From: Plasmopara viticola
Lineage: Eukaryota; Oomycota; Peronosporomycetes; Peronosporales; Peronosporaceae
Assembly (NCBI GenBank): GCA_001695595.3
Contig: MBPM02000103.1
Coordinates: 1-64,000 of the forward strand
Length of the DNA: 64,000 bases
Direction: 5' to 3'
The notes under the pieces are model-generated. The model was not told the DNA's origin. It searched no databases and saw only the letters and a program-made list of their open reading frames with translations. A program made the translations under genes and the position numbers. Numbering within the stretch: the stretch's first letter is position 1; each line of letters begins with the position of its first letter. Positions 1-13,410 of the stretch are shown piece by piece.

Positions 1-3000
1 TAAGCTACGCTTGGAACGCGTGTCTGCACGTCCAGGAAGCTCAATTCGACGTATCTGATGCCGTAGCACGAATCAGCGCTTCTTACGGAGCAGAATGCGC
101 TAAGCTACGCTTGGAACGCGTGTCTGCACGTCCAGGAAGCTCAATTCGACGTATCTGATGCCGTAGCACGAATCAGCGCTTCTTACGGAGCAGAATGCGC
201 TAAGCTACGCTTGGAACGCGTGTCTGCACGTCCAGGAAGCTCAATTCGACGTATCTGATGCCGTAGCACGAATCAGCGCTTCAAACGGAGCAGAATGCGC
301 TAAGCTACGCTTGGAACGCGTGTCTGCACGTCCAGGAAGCTCAATTCGACGTATCTGATGCCGTAGCACGAATCAGCGCTTACGGAGCAGAATGCGCTAA
401 GCTACGCTTGGAACGCGTGTCTGCACGTCCAGGAAGCTCAATTCGACGTATCTGATGCCGTAGCACGAATCAGCGCTTCTTACGGAGCAGAATGCGCTAA
501 GCTACGCTTGGAACGCGTGTCTGCACGTCCAGGAAGCTCAATTCGACGTATCTGATGCCGTAGCACGAATCAGCGCTTCAAACGGAGCAGAATGCGCTAA
601 GCTACGCTTGGAACGCGTGTCTGCACGTCCAGGAAGCTCAATTCGACGTATCTGATGCCGTAGCACGAATCAGCGCTTCTTAAGCTACGCTTGGAACGCG
701 TGTCTGCACGTCCAGGAAGCTCAATTCGACGTATCTGATGCCGTAGCACGAATCAGCGCTTCAAACGGAGCAGAATGCGCTAAGCTACGCTTGGAACGCG
801 TGTCTGCACGTCCAGGAAGCTCAATTCGACGTATCTGATGCCGTAGCACGAATCAGCGCTTCAAACGGAGCAGAATGCGCTAAGCTACGCTTGGAACGCG
901 TGTCTGCACGTCCAGGAAGCTCAATTCGACGTATCTGATGCCGTAGCACGAATCAGCGCTTCTTACGGAGCAGAATGCGCTAAGCTACGCTTGGAACGCG
1001 TGTCTGCACGTCCAGGAAGCTCAATTCGACGTATCTGATGCCGTAGCACGAATCAGCGCTTCTTACGGAGCAGAATGCGCTAAGCTACGCTTGGAACGCG
1101 TGTCTGCACGTCCAGGAAGCTCAATTCGACGTATCTGATGCCGTAGCACGAATCAGCGCTTCAAACGGAGCAGAATGCGCTAAGCTACGCTTGGAACGCG
1201 TGTCTGCACGTCCAGGAAGCTCAATTCGACGTATCTGATGCCGTAGCACGAATCAGCGCTTCTTACGGAGCAGAATGCGCTAAGCTACGCTTGGAACGCG
1301 TGTCTGCACGTCCAGGAAGCTCAATTCGACGTATCTGATGCCGTAGCACGAATCAGCGCTTCAAACGGAGCAGAATGCGCTAAGCTACGCTTGGAACGCG
1401 TGTCTGCACGTCCAGGAAGCTCAATTCGACGTATCTGATGCCGTAGCACGAATCAGCGCTTCAAACGGAGCAGAATGCGCTAAGCTACGCTTGGAACGCG
1501 TGTCTGCACGTCCAGGAAGCTCAATTCGACGTATCTGATGCCGTAGCACGAATCAGCGCTTCAAACGGAGCAGAATGCGCTAAGCTACGCTTGGAACGCG
1601 TGTCTGCACGTCCAGGAAGCTCAATTCGACGTATCTGATGCCGTAGCACGAATCAGTGCTTAGAATGCGCTAAGCTACGCTTGGAACGCGTGTCTGCACG
1701 TCCAGGAAGCTCAATTCGACGTATCTGATGCCGTAGCACGAATCAGCGCTTCTTACGGAGCAGAATGCGCTAAGCTACGCTTGGAACGCGTGTCTGCACG
1801 TCCAGGAAGCTCAATTCGACGTATCTGATGCCGTAGCACGAATCAGCGCTTCAAACGGAGCAGAATGCGCTAAGCTACGCTTGGAACGCGTGTCTGCACG
1901 TCCAGGAAGCTCAATTCGACGTATCTGATGCCGTAGCACGAATCAGCGCTTCAAACGGAGCAGAATGCGCTAAGCTACGCTTGGAACGCGTGTCTGCACG
2001 TCCAGGAAGCTCAATTCGACGTATCTGATGCCGTAGCACGAATCAGCGCTTCAAACGGAGCAGAATGCGCTAAGCTACGCTTGGAACGCGTGTCTGCACG
2101 TCCAGGAAGCTCAATTCGACGTATCTGATGCCGTAGCACGAATCAGCGCTTCTTACGGAGCAGAATGCGCTAAGCTACGCTTGGAACGCGTGTCTGCACG
2201 TCCAGGAAGCTCAATTCGACGTATCTGATGCCGTAGCACGAATCAGCGCTTCTTACGGAGCAGAATGCGCTAAGCTACGCTTGGAACGCGTGTCTGCACG
2301 TCCAGGAAGCTCAATTCGACGTATCTGATGCCGTAGCACGAATCAGCGCTTCTAACGGAGCAGAATGCGCTAAGCTACGCTTGACGTATCTGATGCCGTA
2401 GCACGAATCAGCGCTTCAAACGGAGCAGAATGCGCTAAGCTACGCTTGGAACGCGTGTCTGCTTGTCCAGGAAGCTCAATTCGACGTATCTGATGCCGTA
2501 GCACGAATCAGCGCTTCAAACGGAGCAGAATGCGCTAAGCTACGCTTGGAACGCGTGTCTGCACGTCCAGAAGCTCAATTCGACGTATCTGATGCCGTAG
2601 CACGAATCAGCGCTTCTTACGGAGCAGAATGCGCTAAGCTACGCTTGGAACGCGTGTCTGCACGTCCAGGAAGCTCAATTCGACGTATCTGATGCCGTAG
2701 CACGAATCAGCGCTTCAAACGGAGCAGAATGCGCTAAGCTACGCTTGGAACGCGTGTCTGCACGTCCAGGAAGCTCAATTCGACGTATCTGATGCCGTAG
2801 CACGAATCAGCGCTTCACGGAGCAGAATGCGCTAAGCTACGCTTGGAACGCGTGTCTGCACGTCCAGGAAGCTCAATTCGACGTATCTGATGCCGTAGCA
2901 CGAATCAGCGCTTCTTACGGAGCAGAATGCGCTAAGCTACGCTTGGAACGCGTGTCTGCACGTCCAGGAAGCTCAATTCGACGTATCTGATGCCGTAGCA

Positions 3001-6000
3001 CGAATCAGCGCTTCACGGAGCAGAATGCGCTAAGCTACGCTTGGAACGCGTGTCTGCACGTCCAGGAAGCTCAATTCGACGTATCTGATGCCGTAGCACG
3101 AATCAGCGCTTCAAACGGAGCAGTCTGCGCTAAGCTACGCTTGGAACGCGTGTCTGCACGTCCAGGAAGCTCAATTCGACGTATCTGATGCCGTAGCACG
3201 AAGCACGAATCAGCGCTTCTTACGGAGCAGAATGCGCTAAGCTACGCTTGGAACGCGTGTCTGCACGTCCAGGAAGCTCAATTCGACGTATCTGATGCCG
3301 TAGCACGAATCAGCGCTTCAAACGGAGCAGAATGCGCTAAGCTACGCTTGGAACGCGTGTCTGCACGTCCAGGAAGCTCAATTCGACGTATCTGATGCCG
3401 TAGCACGAATCAGCGCTTCACGGAGCAGAATGCGCTAAGCTACGCTTGGAACGCGTGTCTGCACGTCCAGGAAGCTCAATTCGACGTATCTGATGCCGTA
3501 GCACGAATCAGCGCTTCTTACGGAGCAGAATGCGCTAAGCTACGCTTGGAACGCGTGTCTGCACGTCCAGGAAGCTCAATTCGACGTATCTGATGCCGTA
3601 GCACGAATCAGCGCTTCAAACGGAGCAGAATGCGCTAAGCTACGCTTGGAACGCGTGTCTGCACGTCCAGGAAGCTCAATTCGACGTATCTGATGCCGTA
3701 GCACGAATCAGCGCTTCAAACGGAGCAGAATGCGCTAGCTACGCTTGGAACGCGTGTCTGCACGTCCAGGAAGCTCAATTCGACGTATCTGATGCCGTAG
3801 CACGAATCAGCGCTTCTTACGGAGCAGAATGCGCTAAGCTACGCTTGGAACGCGTGTCTGCACGTCCAGGAAGCTCAATTCGACGTATCTGATGCCGTAG
3901 CACGAATCAGCGCTTCTTACGGAGCAGAATGCGCTAAGCTACGCTTGGAACGCGTGTCTGCACGTCCAGGAAGCTCAATTCGACGTATCTGATGCCGTAG
4001 CACGAATCAGCGCTTCAAACGGAGCAGAATGCGCTAAGCTACGCTTGGAACGCGTGTCTGCACGTCCAGGAAGCTCAATTCGACGTATCTGATGCCGTAG
4101 CACGAATCAGCGCTTCAAACGGAGCAGAATGCGCTAAGCTACGCTTGGAACGCGTGTCTGCACGTCCAGGAAGCTCAATTCGACGTATCTGATGCCGTAG
4201 CACGAATCAGCGCTTCAAACGGAGCAGAATGCGCTAAGCTACGCTTGGAACGCGTGTCTGCACGTCCAGGAAGCTCAATTCGACGTATCTGATGCCGTAG
4301 CACGAATCAGCGCTTCTTACGGAGCAGAATGCGCTAAGCTACGCTTGGAACGCGTGTCTGCACGTCCAGGAAGCTCAATTCGACGTATCTGATGCCGTAG
4401 CACGAATCAGCGCTTCTTACGGAGCAGTCTGCGCTAAGCTACGCTTGGAACGCGTGTCTGCACGTCCATGAAGCTCAATTCGACGTATCTGATGCCGTAG
4501 CACGAATCAGCGCTTCAAACGGAGCAGAATGCGCTAAGCTACGCTTGGAACGCGTGTCTGCTTGTCCAGGAAGCTCAATTCGACGTATCTGATGCCGTAG
4601 CACGAATCAGCGCTTCAGACGGAGCAGAATGCGCTAAGCTACGCTTGGAACGCGTGTCTGCACGTCCAGGAAGCTCAATTCGACGTATCTGATGCCGTAG
4701 CACGAATCAGCGCTTCTTACGGAGCAGAATGCGCTAAGCTACGCTTGGAACGCGTGTCTGCACGTCCATAAAGCTCAATTCGACGTATCTGATGCCGTAG
4801 CACGAATCAGCGCTTCTTACGGAGCAGTCTGCGCTAAGCTACGCTTGGAACGCGTGTCTGCACGTCCAGGAAGCTCAATTCGACGTATCTGATGCCGTAG
4901 CACGAATCAGCGCTTCAAACGGAGCAGAATGCGCTAAGCTACGCTTGGAACGCGTGTCTGCACGTCAGGAAGCTCAATTCGACGTATCTGATGCCGTAGC
5001 ACGAATCAGCGCTTCAAACGGAGCAGAATGCGCTAAGCTACGCTTGGAACGCGTGTCTGCACGTCCATGAAGCTCAATTCGACGTATCTGATGCCGTAGC
5101 ACGAATCAGCGCTTCTTACGGAGCAGAATGCGCTAAGCTACGCTTGGAACGCGTGTCTGCACGTCCAGGAAGCTCAATTCGACGTATCTGATGCCGTAGC
5201 ACGAATCAGCGCTTCAAACGGAGCAGAATGCGCTAAGCTACGCTTGGAACGCGTGTCTGCTTGTCCAGGAAGCTCAATTCGACGTATCTGATGCCGTAGC
5301 ACGAATCAGCGCTTCAAACGGAGCAGAATGCGCTAAGCTACGCTTGGAACGCGTGTCTGCTTGTCCAGGAAGCTCAATTCGACGTATCTGATGCCGTAGC
5401 ACGAATCAGCGCTTCAACGGAGCAGAATGCGCTAAGCTACGCTTGGAACGCGTGTCTGCACGTCCAGAAGCTCAATTCGACGTATCTGATGCCGTAGCAC
5501 GAATCAGCGCTTCTTACGGAGCTGAATGCGCTAAGCTACGCTTGGAACGCGTGTCTGCACGTCCAGAAAGCTCAATTCGACGTATCTGATGCCGTAGCAC
5601 GAATCAGCGCTTCTTACGGAGCAGAATGCGCTAAGCTACGCTTGGAACGCGTGTCTGCACGTCCAGGAAGCTCAATTCGACGTATCTGATGCCGTAGCAC
5701 GAATCAGCGCTTCAAACGGAGCAGAATGCGCTAAGCTACGCTTGGAACGCGTGTCTGCTTGTCAGGAAGCTCAATTCGACGTATCTGATGCCGTAGCACG
5801 AATCAGCGCTTCAAACGGAGCAGAATGCGCTGAGCTACGCTTGGAACGCGTGTCTGCACATCCATGAAGCTCAAATTGACGTATCTGATGCCGTAGCACG
5901 AATCAGCGCTTCTTACGGAGCAGAATGCGCTAAGCTACGCTTGGAACGCGTGTCTGCACGTCCAGGAAGCTCAATTCGACGTATCTGATGCCGTAGCACG

Positions 6001-8562
6001 AATCAGCGCTTCAAACGGAGCAGAATGCGCTAAGCTACGCTTGGAACGCGTGTCTGCTTGTCCAGGAAGCTCAATTCGACGTATCTGATGCCGTAGCACG
6101 AATCAGCGCTTCAAACGGAGCAGAATGCGCTAAGCTACGCTTGGAACGCGTGTCTGCACGTCCATGAAGCTCAATTCGACGTATCTGATGCCGTAGCACG
6201 AATCAGCGCTTCAAACGGAGCAGAATGCGCTAAGCTACGCTTGGAACGCGTGTATTAATGTCCAGGAAGCTCAATTCGACGTATCTGATGCCGTAGCACG
6301 AATCAGCGCTTCAAACGGAGCAGAATGCGCTAAGCTACGCTTGGAACGCGTGTCTGCACGTCCAGGAAGCTCAATTCGACGTATCTGATGCCGTAGCACG
6401 AATCAGCGCTTCAAACGGAGCAGAATGCGCTAAGCTACGCTTGGAACGCGTGTCTGCACGTCCAGAAGCTTAATTCGACGTATCTGATGCCGTAGCACGA
6501 ATCAGCGCTTCAAACGGAGCAGAATGCGCTAAGCTACGCTTGGAACGCGTGTCTGCACGTCCAGGAAGCTCAATTCGACGTATCTGATGCCGTAGCACGA
6601 ATCAGCGCTTCACGGAGCAGAATGCGCTAAGCTACGCTTGGAACGCGTGTCTGCACGTCCATGAAGCTCAATTCGACGTATCTGATGCCGTAGCACGAAT
6701 CAGCGCTTAAACGGAGCAGAATGCGCTAAGCTACGCTTGGAACGCGTGTCTGCACGTCCATGAAGCTCAATTCGACGTATCTGATGCCGTAGCACGAATC
6801 AGCGCTTCAAACGGAGCAGAATGCGCTAAGCTACGCTTGGAACGCGTGTCTGCACGTCCAGGAAGCTCAATTCGACGTATCTGATGCCGTAGCACGAATC
6901 AGCGCTTCTTACGGAGCAGAATGCGCTAAGCTACGCTTGGAACGCGTGTCTGCACGTCCAGGAAGCTCAATTCGACGTATCTGATGCCGTAGCACGAATC
7001 AGCGCTTCTTACGAAGCAGAATGCGCTAAGCTACGCTTGGAACGCGTGTCTGCACGTCCAGGAAGCTCAATTCGACGTATCTGATGCCGTAGCACGAATC
7101 AGCGCTTCAAACGGAGCAGAATGCGCTAAGCTACGCTTGGAACGCGTGTCTGCACGTCCAGGAAGCTCAATTCGACGTATCTGATGCCGTAGCACGAATC
7201 AGCGCTTCAAACGGAGCAGAATGCGCTAAGCTACGCTTGGAACGCGTGTCTGCTTGTCCAGGAAGCTCAATTCGACGAATCTGATGCCGTAGCACGAATC
7301 AGCGCTTCAAACGGAGCAGAATGCGCTAAGCTACGCTTGGAACGCGTGTCTGCACGTCCATGAAGCTCAATTCGACGTATCTGATGCCGTAGCACGAATC
7401 AGCGCTTCTTACGGAGCAGAATGCGCTAAGCTACGCTTGGAACGCGTGTCTGCACGTCCAGGAAGCTCAATTCGACGTATCTGATGCCGTAGCACGAATC
7501 AGCGCTTCTTACGGAGCAGTCTGCGCCAAGCTACGCTTGGAACGCGTGTCTGCGCGTCCAGGATCTCAATTCGACGTATCTGATGCCGTAGCACGAATCA
7601 GCGCTTCAAACGGAGCAGAATGCGCTAAGCTACGCTTGGAACGCGTGTCTGCTTGTCCAGGAAGCTCAATTCGACGAATCTGATGCCGTAGCACGAATCA
7701 GCGCTTCAAACGGAGCAGAATGCGCTAAGCTACGCTTGGAACGCGTGTCTGCACGTCCAGGAAGCTCAATTCGACGTATCTGATGCCGTAGCACGAATCA
7801 GCGCTTCTTACGGAGCAGAATGCGCTAAGCTACGCTTGGAACGCGTGTCTGCACGTCCATAAAGCTCAATTCGACGTATCTGATGCCGTAGCACGAATCA
7901 GCGCTTCTTACGGAGCAGTCTGCGCCAAGCTACGCTTGGAACGCGTGTCTGCACGTCCAGGAAGCTCAATTCGACGTATCTGATGCCGTAGCACGAATCA
8001 GCGCTTCAAACGGAGCAGAATGCGCTAAGCTACGCTTGGAACGCGTGTCTGCTTGTCCAGGAAGCTCAATTCGACGTATCTGATGCCGTAGCACGAATCA
8101 GCGCTTCAAACGGAGCAGAATGCGCTGAGCTACGCTTGGAACGCGTGTCTGCACGTCCATGAAGCTCAATTGACGTATCTGATGCCGTAGCACGAATCAG
8201 CGCTTCTTACGGAGCAGAATGCGCTAAGCTACGCTTGGAACGCGTGTCTGCACGTCCAGGAAGCTCAATTCGACGTATCTGATGCCGTAGCACGAATCAG
8301 CGCTTCAAACGGAGCAGAATGCGCTAAGCTACGCTTGGAACGCGTGTCTGCTTGTCCAGGAAGCTCAATTCGACGAATCTGATGCCGTAGCACGATTCAG
8401 CGCTTCAAACGGAGCAGAATGCGCTAAGCTACGCTTGGAACGCGTGTCTGCACGTCCAGGAAGCTCAATTCGACGTATCTGATGCCGTAGCACGAATCAG
8501 CGCTTCTTACGGAGCAGAATGCGCTAAGCTACGCTTGGAACGCGTGTCTGAACGTCCAGAGC
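1..8562. repeat. Satellite array, ~86 copies of a ~100-bp unit
   Basis: Near-identical units of 100 bp run head to tail from base 1 to about 8562. The last copy breaks off inside the unit, after CGTGTCTGAACGTCCAGA. The first base of the window coincides with the start of a unit, so the array probably continues upstream or the contig ends inside it. Units differ at a few recurring sites: CTTCTTACGG versus CTTCAAACGG near the end, CACGTCC versus CTTGTCC in the middle, CCAGGAAGC versus CCATGAAGC or CCATAAAGC, and AGAATGCGC versus AGTCTGCGC. Some units are shortened to 96-98 bp, and a few carry larger deletions (near 675 and 2383). Every frame on both strands is closed at least every other unit, so there is no long ORF. 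The unit does not look like 5S rRNA, a telomere repeat or a CRISPR array. A centromeric or subtelomeric role is possible but nothing here shows it. Confidence 0.97.
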
Positions 8563-11500
8563 ATTAAAGCCATAAAAGAGCGCAAGCTATTTCCGACATC
8601 AATTTTTGCTATATTGATGATTCGATTAACTCATGACTACGGACATTTTGGTCCACCATACTACCAGCAAGCGCCTTTCTATTTAGACGCGGGGTCGTAT
8701 CAACTTTGAGCAACAATTACAGCTTATCGGGGCAAGTTATACCTCTATACAATATGAAATATTAGTCCTTGCTGATGATACTTTTGCGGAGTATTGATAA
8801 AGTAGATTTTTGAGCGGTCGAAACATCAAATTAACATGACGGAGAAAGATAACAAGATTTGTTCGGCACAACAATGTAGGATGATAATTTACATACTTGG
8901 CTTTTGAGGGTCTTTAGCAAAAGAGACAATTTGTGAAGCACCGATATTCTCGAAAATGAAGTAGAGGCATTCCCCTGAGCCACAAACCAATTCTTTACAA
9001 TCAAGTATCGTTTGCGAGATGAGTTTGTGTGCTAGATTTTTTAAAGTATGACAAACGTCGATAAACAACGCAGAATTTTAATTCTGCAATGAAATTTGTC
9101 ATGCGAATGCGTAACACAAATAGTAAGTCGGTACGTGCAACCTCAATATACGTTGATATAGGGCTTAAATTCGACAACAAGTTAAACAACGACAGCATAG
9201 CAGCGGAGCTTGCTATATACACTCATTTTACCATTTTCATGCATAACAAAAGTTGTTTGATCGATAAAAGAGCGTCTGTCAATTTGACTTTTGTAGTCTT
9301 CACAAGATAAAAAGACCACTTACTGATTTCATAGATCCAGATTCATTTTAGAAAGTACAATGTAATTGTTCTCACGGAAAAAGAAGGCCTTTTCGTGCGT
9401 TTGCTGTTCAGTCATCCACAAAACGACCGAACAGTACAAGAATTGACTAGGAGCTGAGCGTATCATTCAAAGTCAACCTAAACGAACAACTGTTTTGACT
9501 ATTACGTGACTAATTAAATGTTTCATATTTGAATGTTGACAGCTTACTCTATATTCGTCGTTAGCTGAAATAAAATCGTGATTGCTTAATTGGTAACGGA
9601 CGCGCTTAATAGGCCATGTTCATCGCATTGCAGTTAGGCTAGCTTTCTCAGATTAGTAAGATGAAACTAGTAAGCTACTGCCATACTGTTCCTTTTAAAG
9701 AATTTTCTACCAAACTCTGCAATATTTGAAATGGAAGCTTCATTATACTTAGTAAAAACAGTCAGTAAATTTGAAGCCTCGAGCATGATGTATGAGCCAT
9801 ATGACCAATGCAATGAGCTTCCGTATAAATTATTAAAGATTAAATGCTATTGGAGATCAACCATAAAGATGAAGACGAACAATCGAGCACACCACATGCT
9901 TTTAACAAGCTGGTGAGCATTGTGGAATGGCTATGCTATCCTAAAATGCTATCAATATGGACTTGGAATCATGCTCACGTGATTGTACATACGAAGCCGA
10001 GTGATAACCAGATAAGTTAAAACATCTTGGAATGTAGATTCAGCAAGCATGACATAAGCGTTCCCGAGCAAGAAGAAGATCCATCGCACAAATGGTGTCA
10101 AGACATTAAACACGAACTTTGCTGACACAGATAGCCACGAGTTGCTCAAAGCATCATGGTTTCTCACTTAATGTAATCTCTCTTCGATAAGTTCTTTTAT
10201 AAGCGATACAATTACACAGACCCGTATCGTACTTGGATGTTGCACACATATATATTTAACAGGATCATATGGCTACAATTTCGCTATTCTCAACAACCAG
10301 ATATCAGGATGATGGTGACGCTTTGTAAAAGTAACGAAGTGGGACGGATAGCGTTGCGAGCATGCATATAAGTCCTCAGCCTTGGTGACGTTGTCAGTAC
10401 CAGTCGTTGTGATTATTTCGCATTCCAGAACTTATTTGTAGCCATCGGCATGATCTTTTGTGACGACAGCAAAAAACAAATGCGCGACCATTTAACAACG
10501 ATACAAAATACGATGTATACAAAAATCGATGTAGCTTAACGAGCTTGTTCTTTTGCCGCCAGCTGAATGTGCTTAACAATAGTTATAATGCCAAAATACT
10601 CGCCTGCCAGATTTGAGCTTATCTCCATGCATCGCAATGCGTAATTAAATGAAAATGCTAACAAACAAGTCGATGATACCCTTTATTTAACGTCATACTT
10701 AACAATACGCTGCAGCGTCACGCTTTAGACAAAATGCGCGCAAAATTTAATGACGGGAACATGTTAAACACGAATTGCACTATGTCAGATATTCAAGTTT
10801 ACAAGCCGATAGTCGGTACATATCGTATAATAAGCCATACATGCGTAGTACAGCGATAATAAGCGTGCTTTAGAGCTTCATAACAATTACAAAATGCGTA
10901 AAGTAAAGCATGATTGGAAATCTGCTTGGCATTTTTCTCATTACGTAAAGGTGATGCTTGGCTTGATATAAATTACAAACAGATACTTCAAGTTACTGAA
11001 CCTACACGCTAGGACTAAGCTATTGCTAGCGAGACAAAATGGCACCTAGCCATCAAGCCGACCCTAAATCAAATTGAATAAAATTTTGGCCGGTGGGGCA
11101 TCCAGCTCACTCACGATTTGGATGCGGGTTGGTACGTTTACTCGTCAATTTTAGTGACCGATCTTTTGCTGCCTTCATTGAGATCCTACGAATTTCAAGT
11201 CAGGTACCTCCTAGTCTCGAGCCGAGCGACTTTCCACTTGATCTACAAGGCCAGTAAATATTGACTGGTGCAACCTGTCTGCCCGTCCGTCACAAACTTC
11301 AGTGCCGAATAAGCAAAAACAAATGAATCATAATACCCATATATCCATAAGCGACGTAGAAGAGAGGTGCATATAACAAGCAAGACTCAGATTTGAAGAG
11401 CGTAGAGTTGAGCAGGATCGTACATCATGCAGCTCAATGCACGTGAGGTTAGTTAACTTCTGAAGAACAAGCAGCTGAGTCCAGGCCACCCGTGTTGAGC

Positions 11501-12720
11501 TGAGCTTAACAAGTAGGAGACAGAACGAGAATGGGATCAGTTACAGCATGAAGCAGCCTGCAAGCATGATTATTACGAAGTGAAAGGTAGTCAAAGTAAT
11601 TACATGCATTCGTCGCAAGTGCGCCGTTAACTTAACACTACAGCTGACCATCGACACTTTGATATGACCCGCCTTTCGGACCAAATATAGGAAACGGACA
11701 CCACACACTCCCGAACATATGCACATACATCCGACGTGGGCCCTAAATTACCCGGGTGTTACACCAATATCTTGCCGTCCATATGAAGGGTGCAACCAAA
11801 ATCTCCATTTTGATGCCCTACAGTGCCCCCAGACTTGCGAAAAGTATATATACGTGTTGCGGTATGTATGGGAGTGGTAAGTGATACCACAAGGGCTAAC
11901 CCCGCCCCCGTGAAGCTAATCCTTTACCACACAATTGTTTTTACCATTACGGACTTCTGCTTTGATAATATACTTAGCCGCAGCCGCTCCAAAGAGAATC
12001 ATTTACCATCTGGACACCAATTCAGGCCACATAACACGTGTTCAGGACATGGAATAGAATATTGGTTAAGTCAATATCGATAAATGTGTTTTCGTGACCG
12101 AGAAGATAAAGGTCCTTGGTTGATTTGTAAGGATCCACGGGGTTCGAGGAGACTATAAGAGATATAAAAGCCTGTCCGACTTGACTTACGCCACTTCTTT
12201 AACAGGATTAAGCAAAATAATAGGTCTATCCAACGATTTTTGTACCAGTACAATGATAAGTGTGCGAGTCTTGCAAAGCCTTCGCCAGGCCGAACGAAGT
12301 TGCTCTACATCGTTTGTATCGTTTCTAATTATGCTTTCGACTACGCGCTGCTACACTCAATGGAGCAGTCATAAGTGAGACATCTAAATTCAGCCTAGGG
12401 CTATCGAATGGAGCTGACCGAAATATGATAGAATAATACTTGCCATGAAGTTCAAACTCTCGAGTTCATTTCAGGGATTACATATATCGTTTTCCTATCC
12501 AGATCAGGTATCCTTGAGGTTGGCGATATATACGCCCCATTTATCCGAAATAAACGCTCGGAATATAAATTTTGCGTGAAGAATAACACTGGATAGTCGC
12601 TGTGCTTGTCGACGCCTTTAAGCGCAGACCAGGCTATCCGTTGGCATATATCAGCAAAAATAATCCTTGATTGACTTACGAAATTGCGAGACATATAAGT
12701 TTTAATTACAAATTACAGCC
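8563..12720. other. AT-rich gene-free interval
   Basis: Only short chance-like ORFs of 60-86 codons occur, with no recognisable domain, splice structure or RNA gene. The sequence directly next to the satellite (8563-9000) is unique and AT-rich, with no transposon termini that I can identify. Confidence 0.6.
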
Positions 12721-12724
12721 TAAG

Positions 12725-12759
12725 TGTGAACTTGGCCTGCATCGCAGGCCAAGTTGACA
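12725..12759. repeat. Inverted repeat, 16-bp arms, 3-nt loop
   Basis: The arms TGTGAACTTGGCCTGC and GCAGGCCAAGTTGACA are separated by ATC. Twelve inner base pairs are perfect, followed by one mismatch and three more pairs. A hairpin this tight could extrude as a cruciform, act as a transcription stop, or be a remnant of a small mobile element end. No gene lies nearby to decide. Confidence 0.75.
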
Positions 12760-12784
12760 AAGTCGAGTGCTTGACCCTTCAAAA

Positions 12785-12813
12785 GCAATTTTGTCTTTTG
12801 CAATTTTGTCTTT
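12785..12813 (+). repeat. Tandem duplication of a 15-mer
   Basis: GCAATTTTGTCTTTT is repeated immediately as GCAATTTTGTCTTT, 26 bp after the inverted repeat at 12725. It looks like a local slippage or repair duplication. Confidence 0.75.
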
Positions 12814-12959
12814 GGTATGTCGGAAAGTAATGGCAATTTAAGCATTGTGGTCTTCGTATGTCACTCAAGTAAAATGTACTTCTTCTAGCCAGTACAAGCG
12901 AATATAATCAGCAAAACTGTTCACAAATACAATATTCAAGATAAGAACCTCCTAGACAC

Positions 12960-13410
12960 AAAACGGTCAATAGACGCGCTGCTTCGTGCACGCTATGTGA
13001 TGGTCGTCAAGACTGGACACGCCTTCTAGTGCACCGCACCAAGCAAGATCCTCGCGTCACTGCTCAAGGACCAGGGCAACCCCGTCGCACAACACCAGAT
13101 CGACCAGCAGCAACTAGGTCAGCTGACTAAAGCTTCCAGCCGCAACATCCGCGTCAAGGACTCACTGCGCTTAGAAAACGCTATTACGATCCGCAGAATC
13201 TTGCTTGCTGTATTCAGTCAGCAGCAGACTTCCCTCAGATAGATGTTTCGACAAAGAGAATTAGCCTTGTGCTTGAAAGACAAGTCAAGCCGTATGTTCG
13301 CTGCGGTGGGCCTATACATTATCAGCATTTAAGTTTGCCTTCAGCAATTATGTACAAGAATCGGCGGAGCCAACGAAATCGAGCTGAGACGCATAAGATC
13401 TCCTGAGCGA
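12960..13410 (+). pseudogene. Coding-like relic, unidentified
   Basis: This segment is clearly more GC-rich than the surrounding DNA. It stays open over long stretches in one plus-strand frame, interrupted by one TAA near 13123. A second plus frame is also open over about 13030-13240. The translated stretches have a normal protein-like mix of residues, but I recognise no family. The likeliest reading is a frameshifted fragment of a dead gene or transposon. It could also be chance in a GC-richer patch. Confidence 0.35.

Noticed and set aside
1..8562. CRISPR array, 5S rDNA or telomere repeat
   Set aside because: There are no unique spacers between repeats, the 100-bp unit is repeated whole, and it does not resemble 5S rRNA or a TTTAGGG-type repeat.
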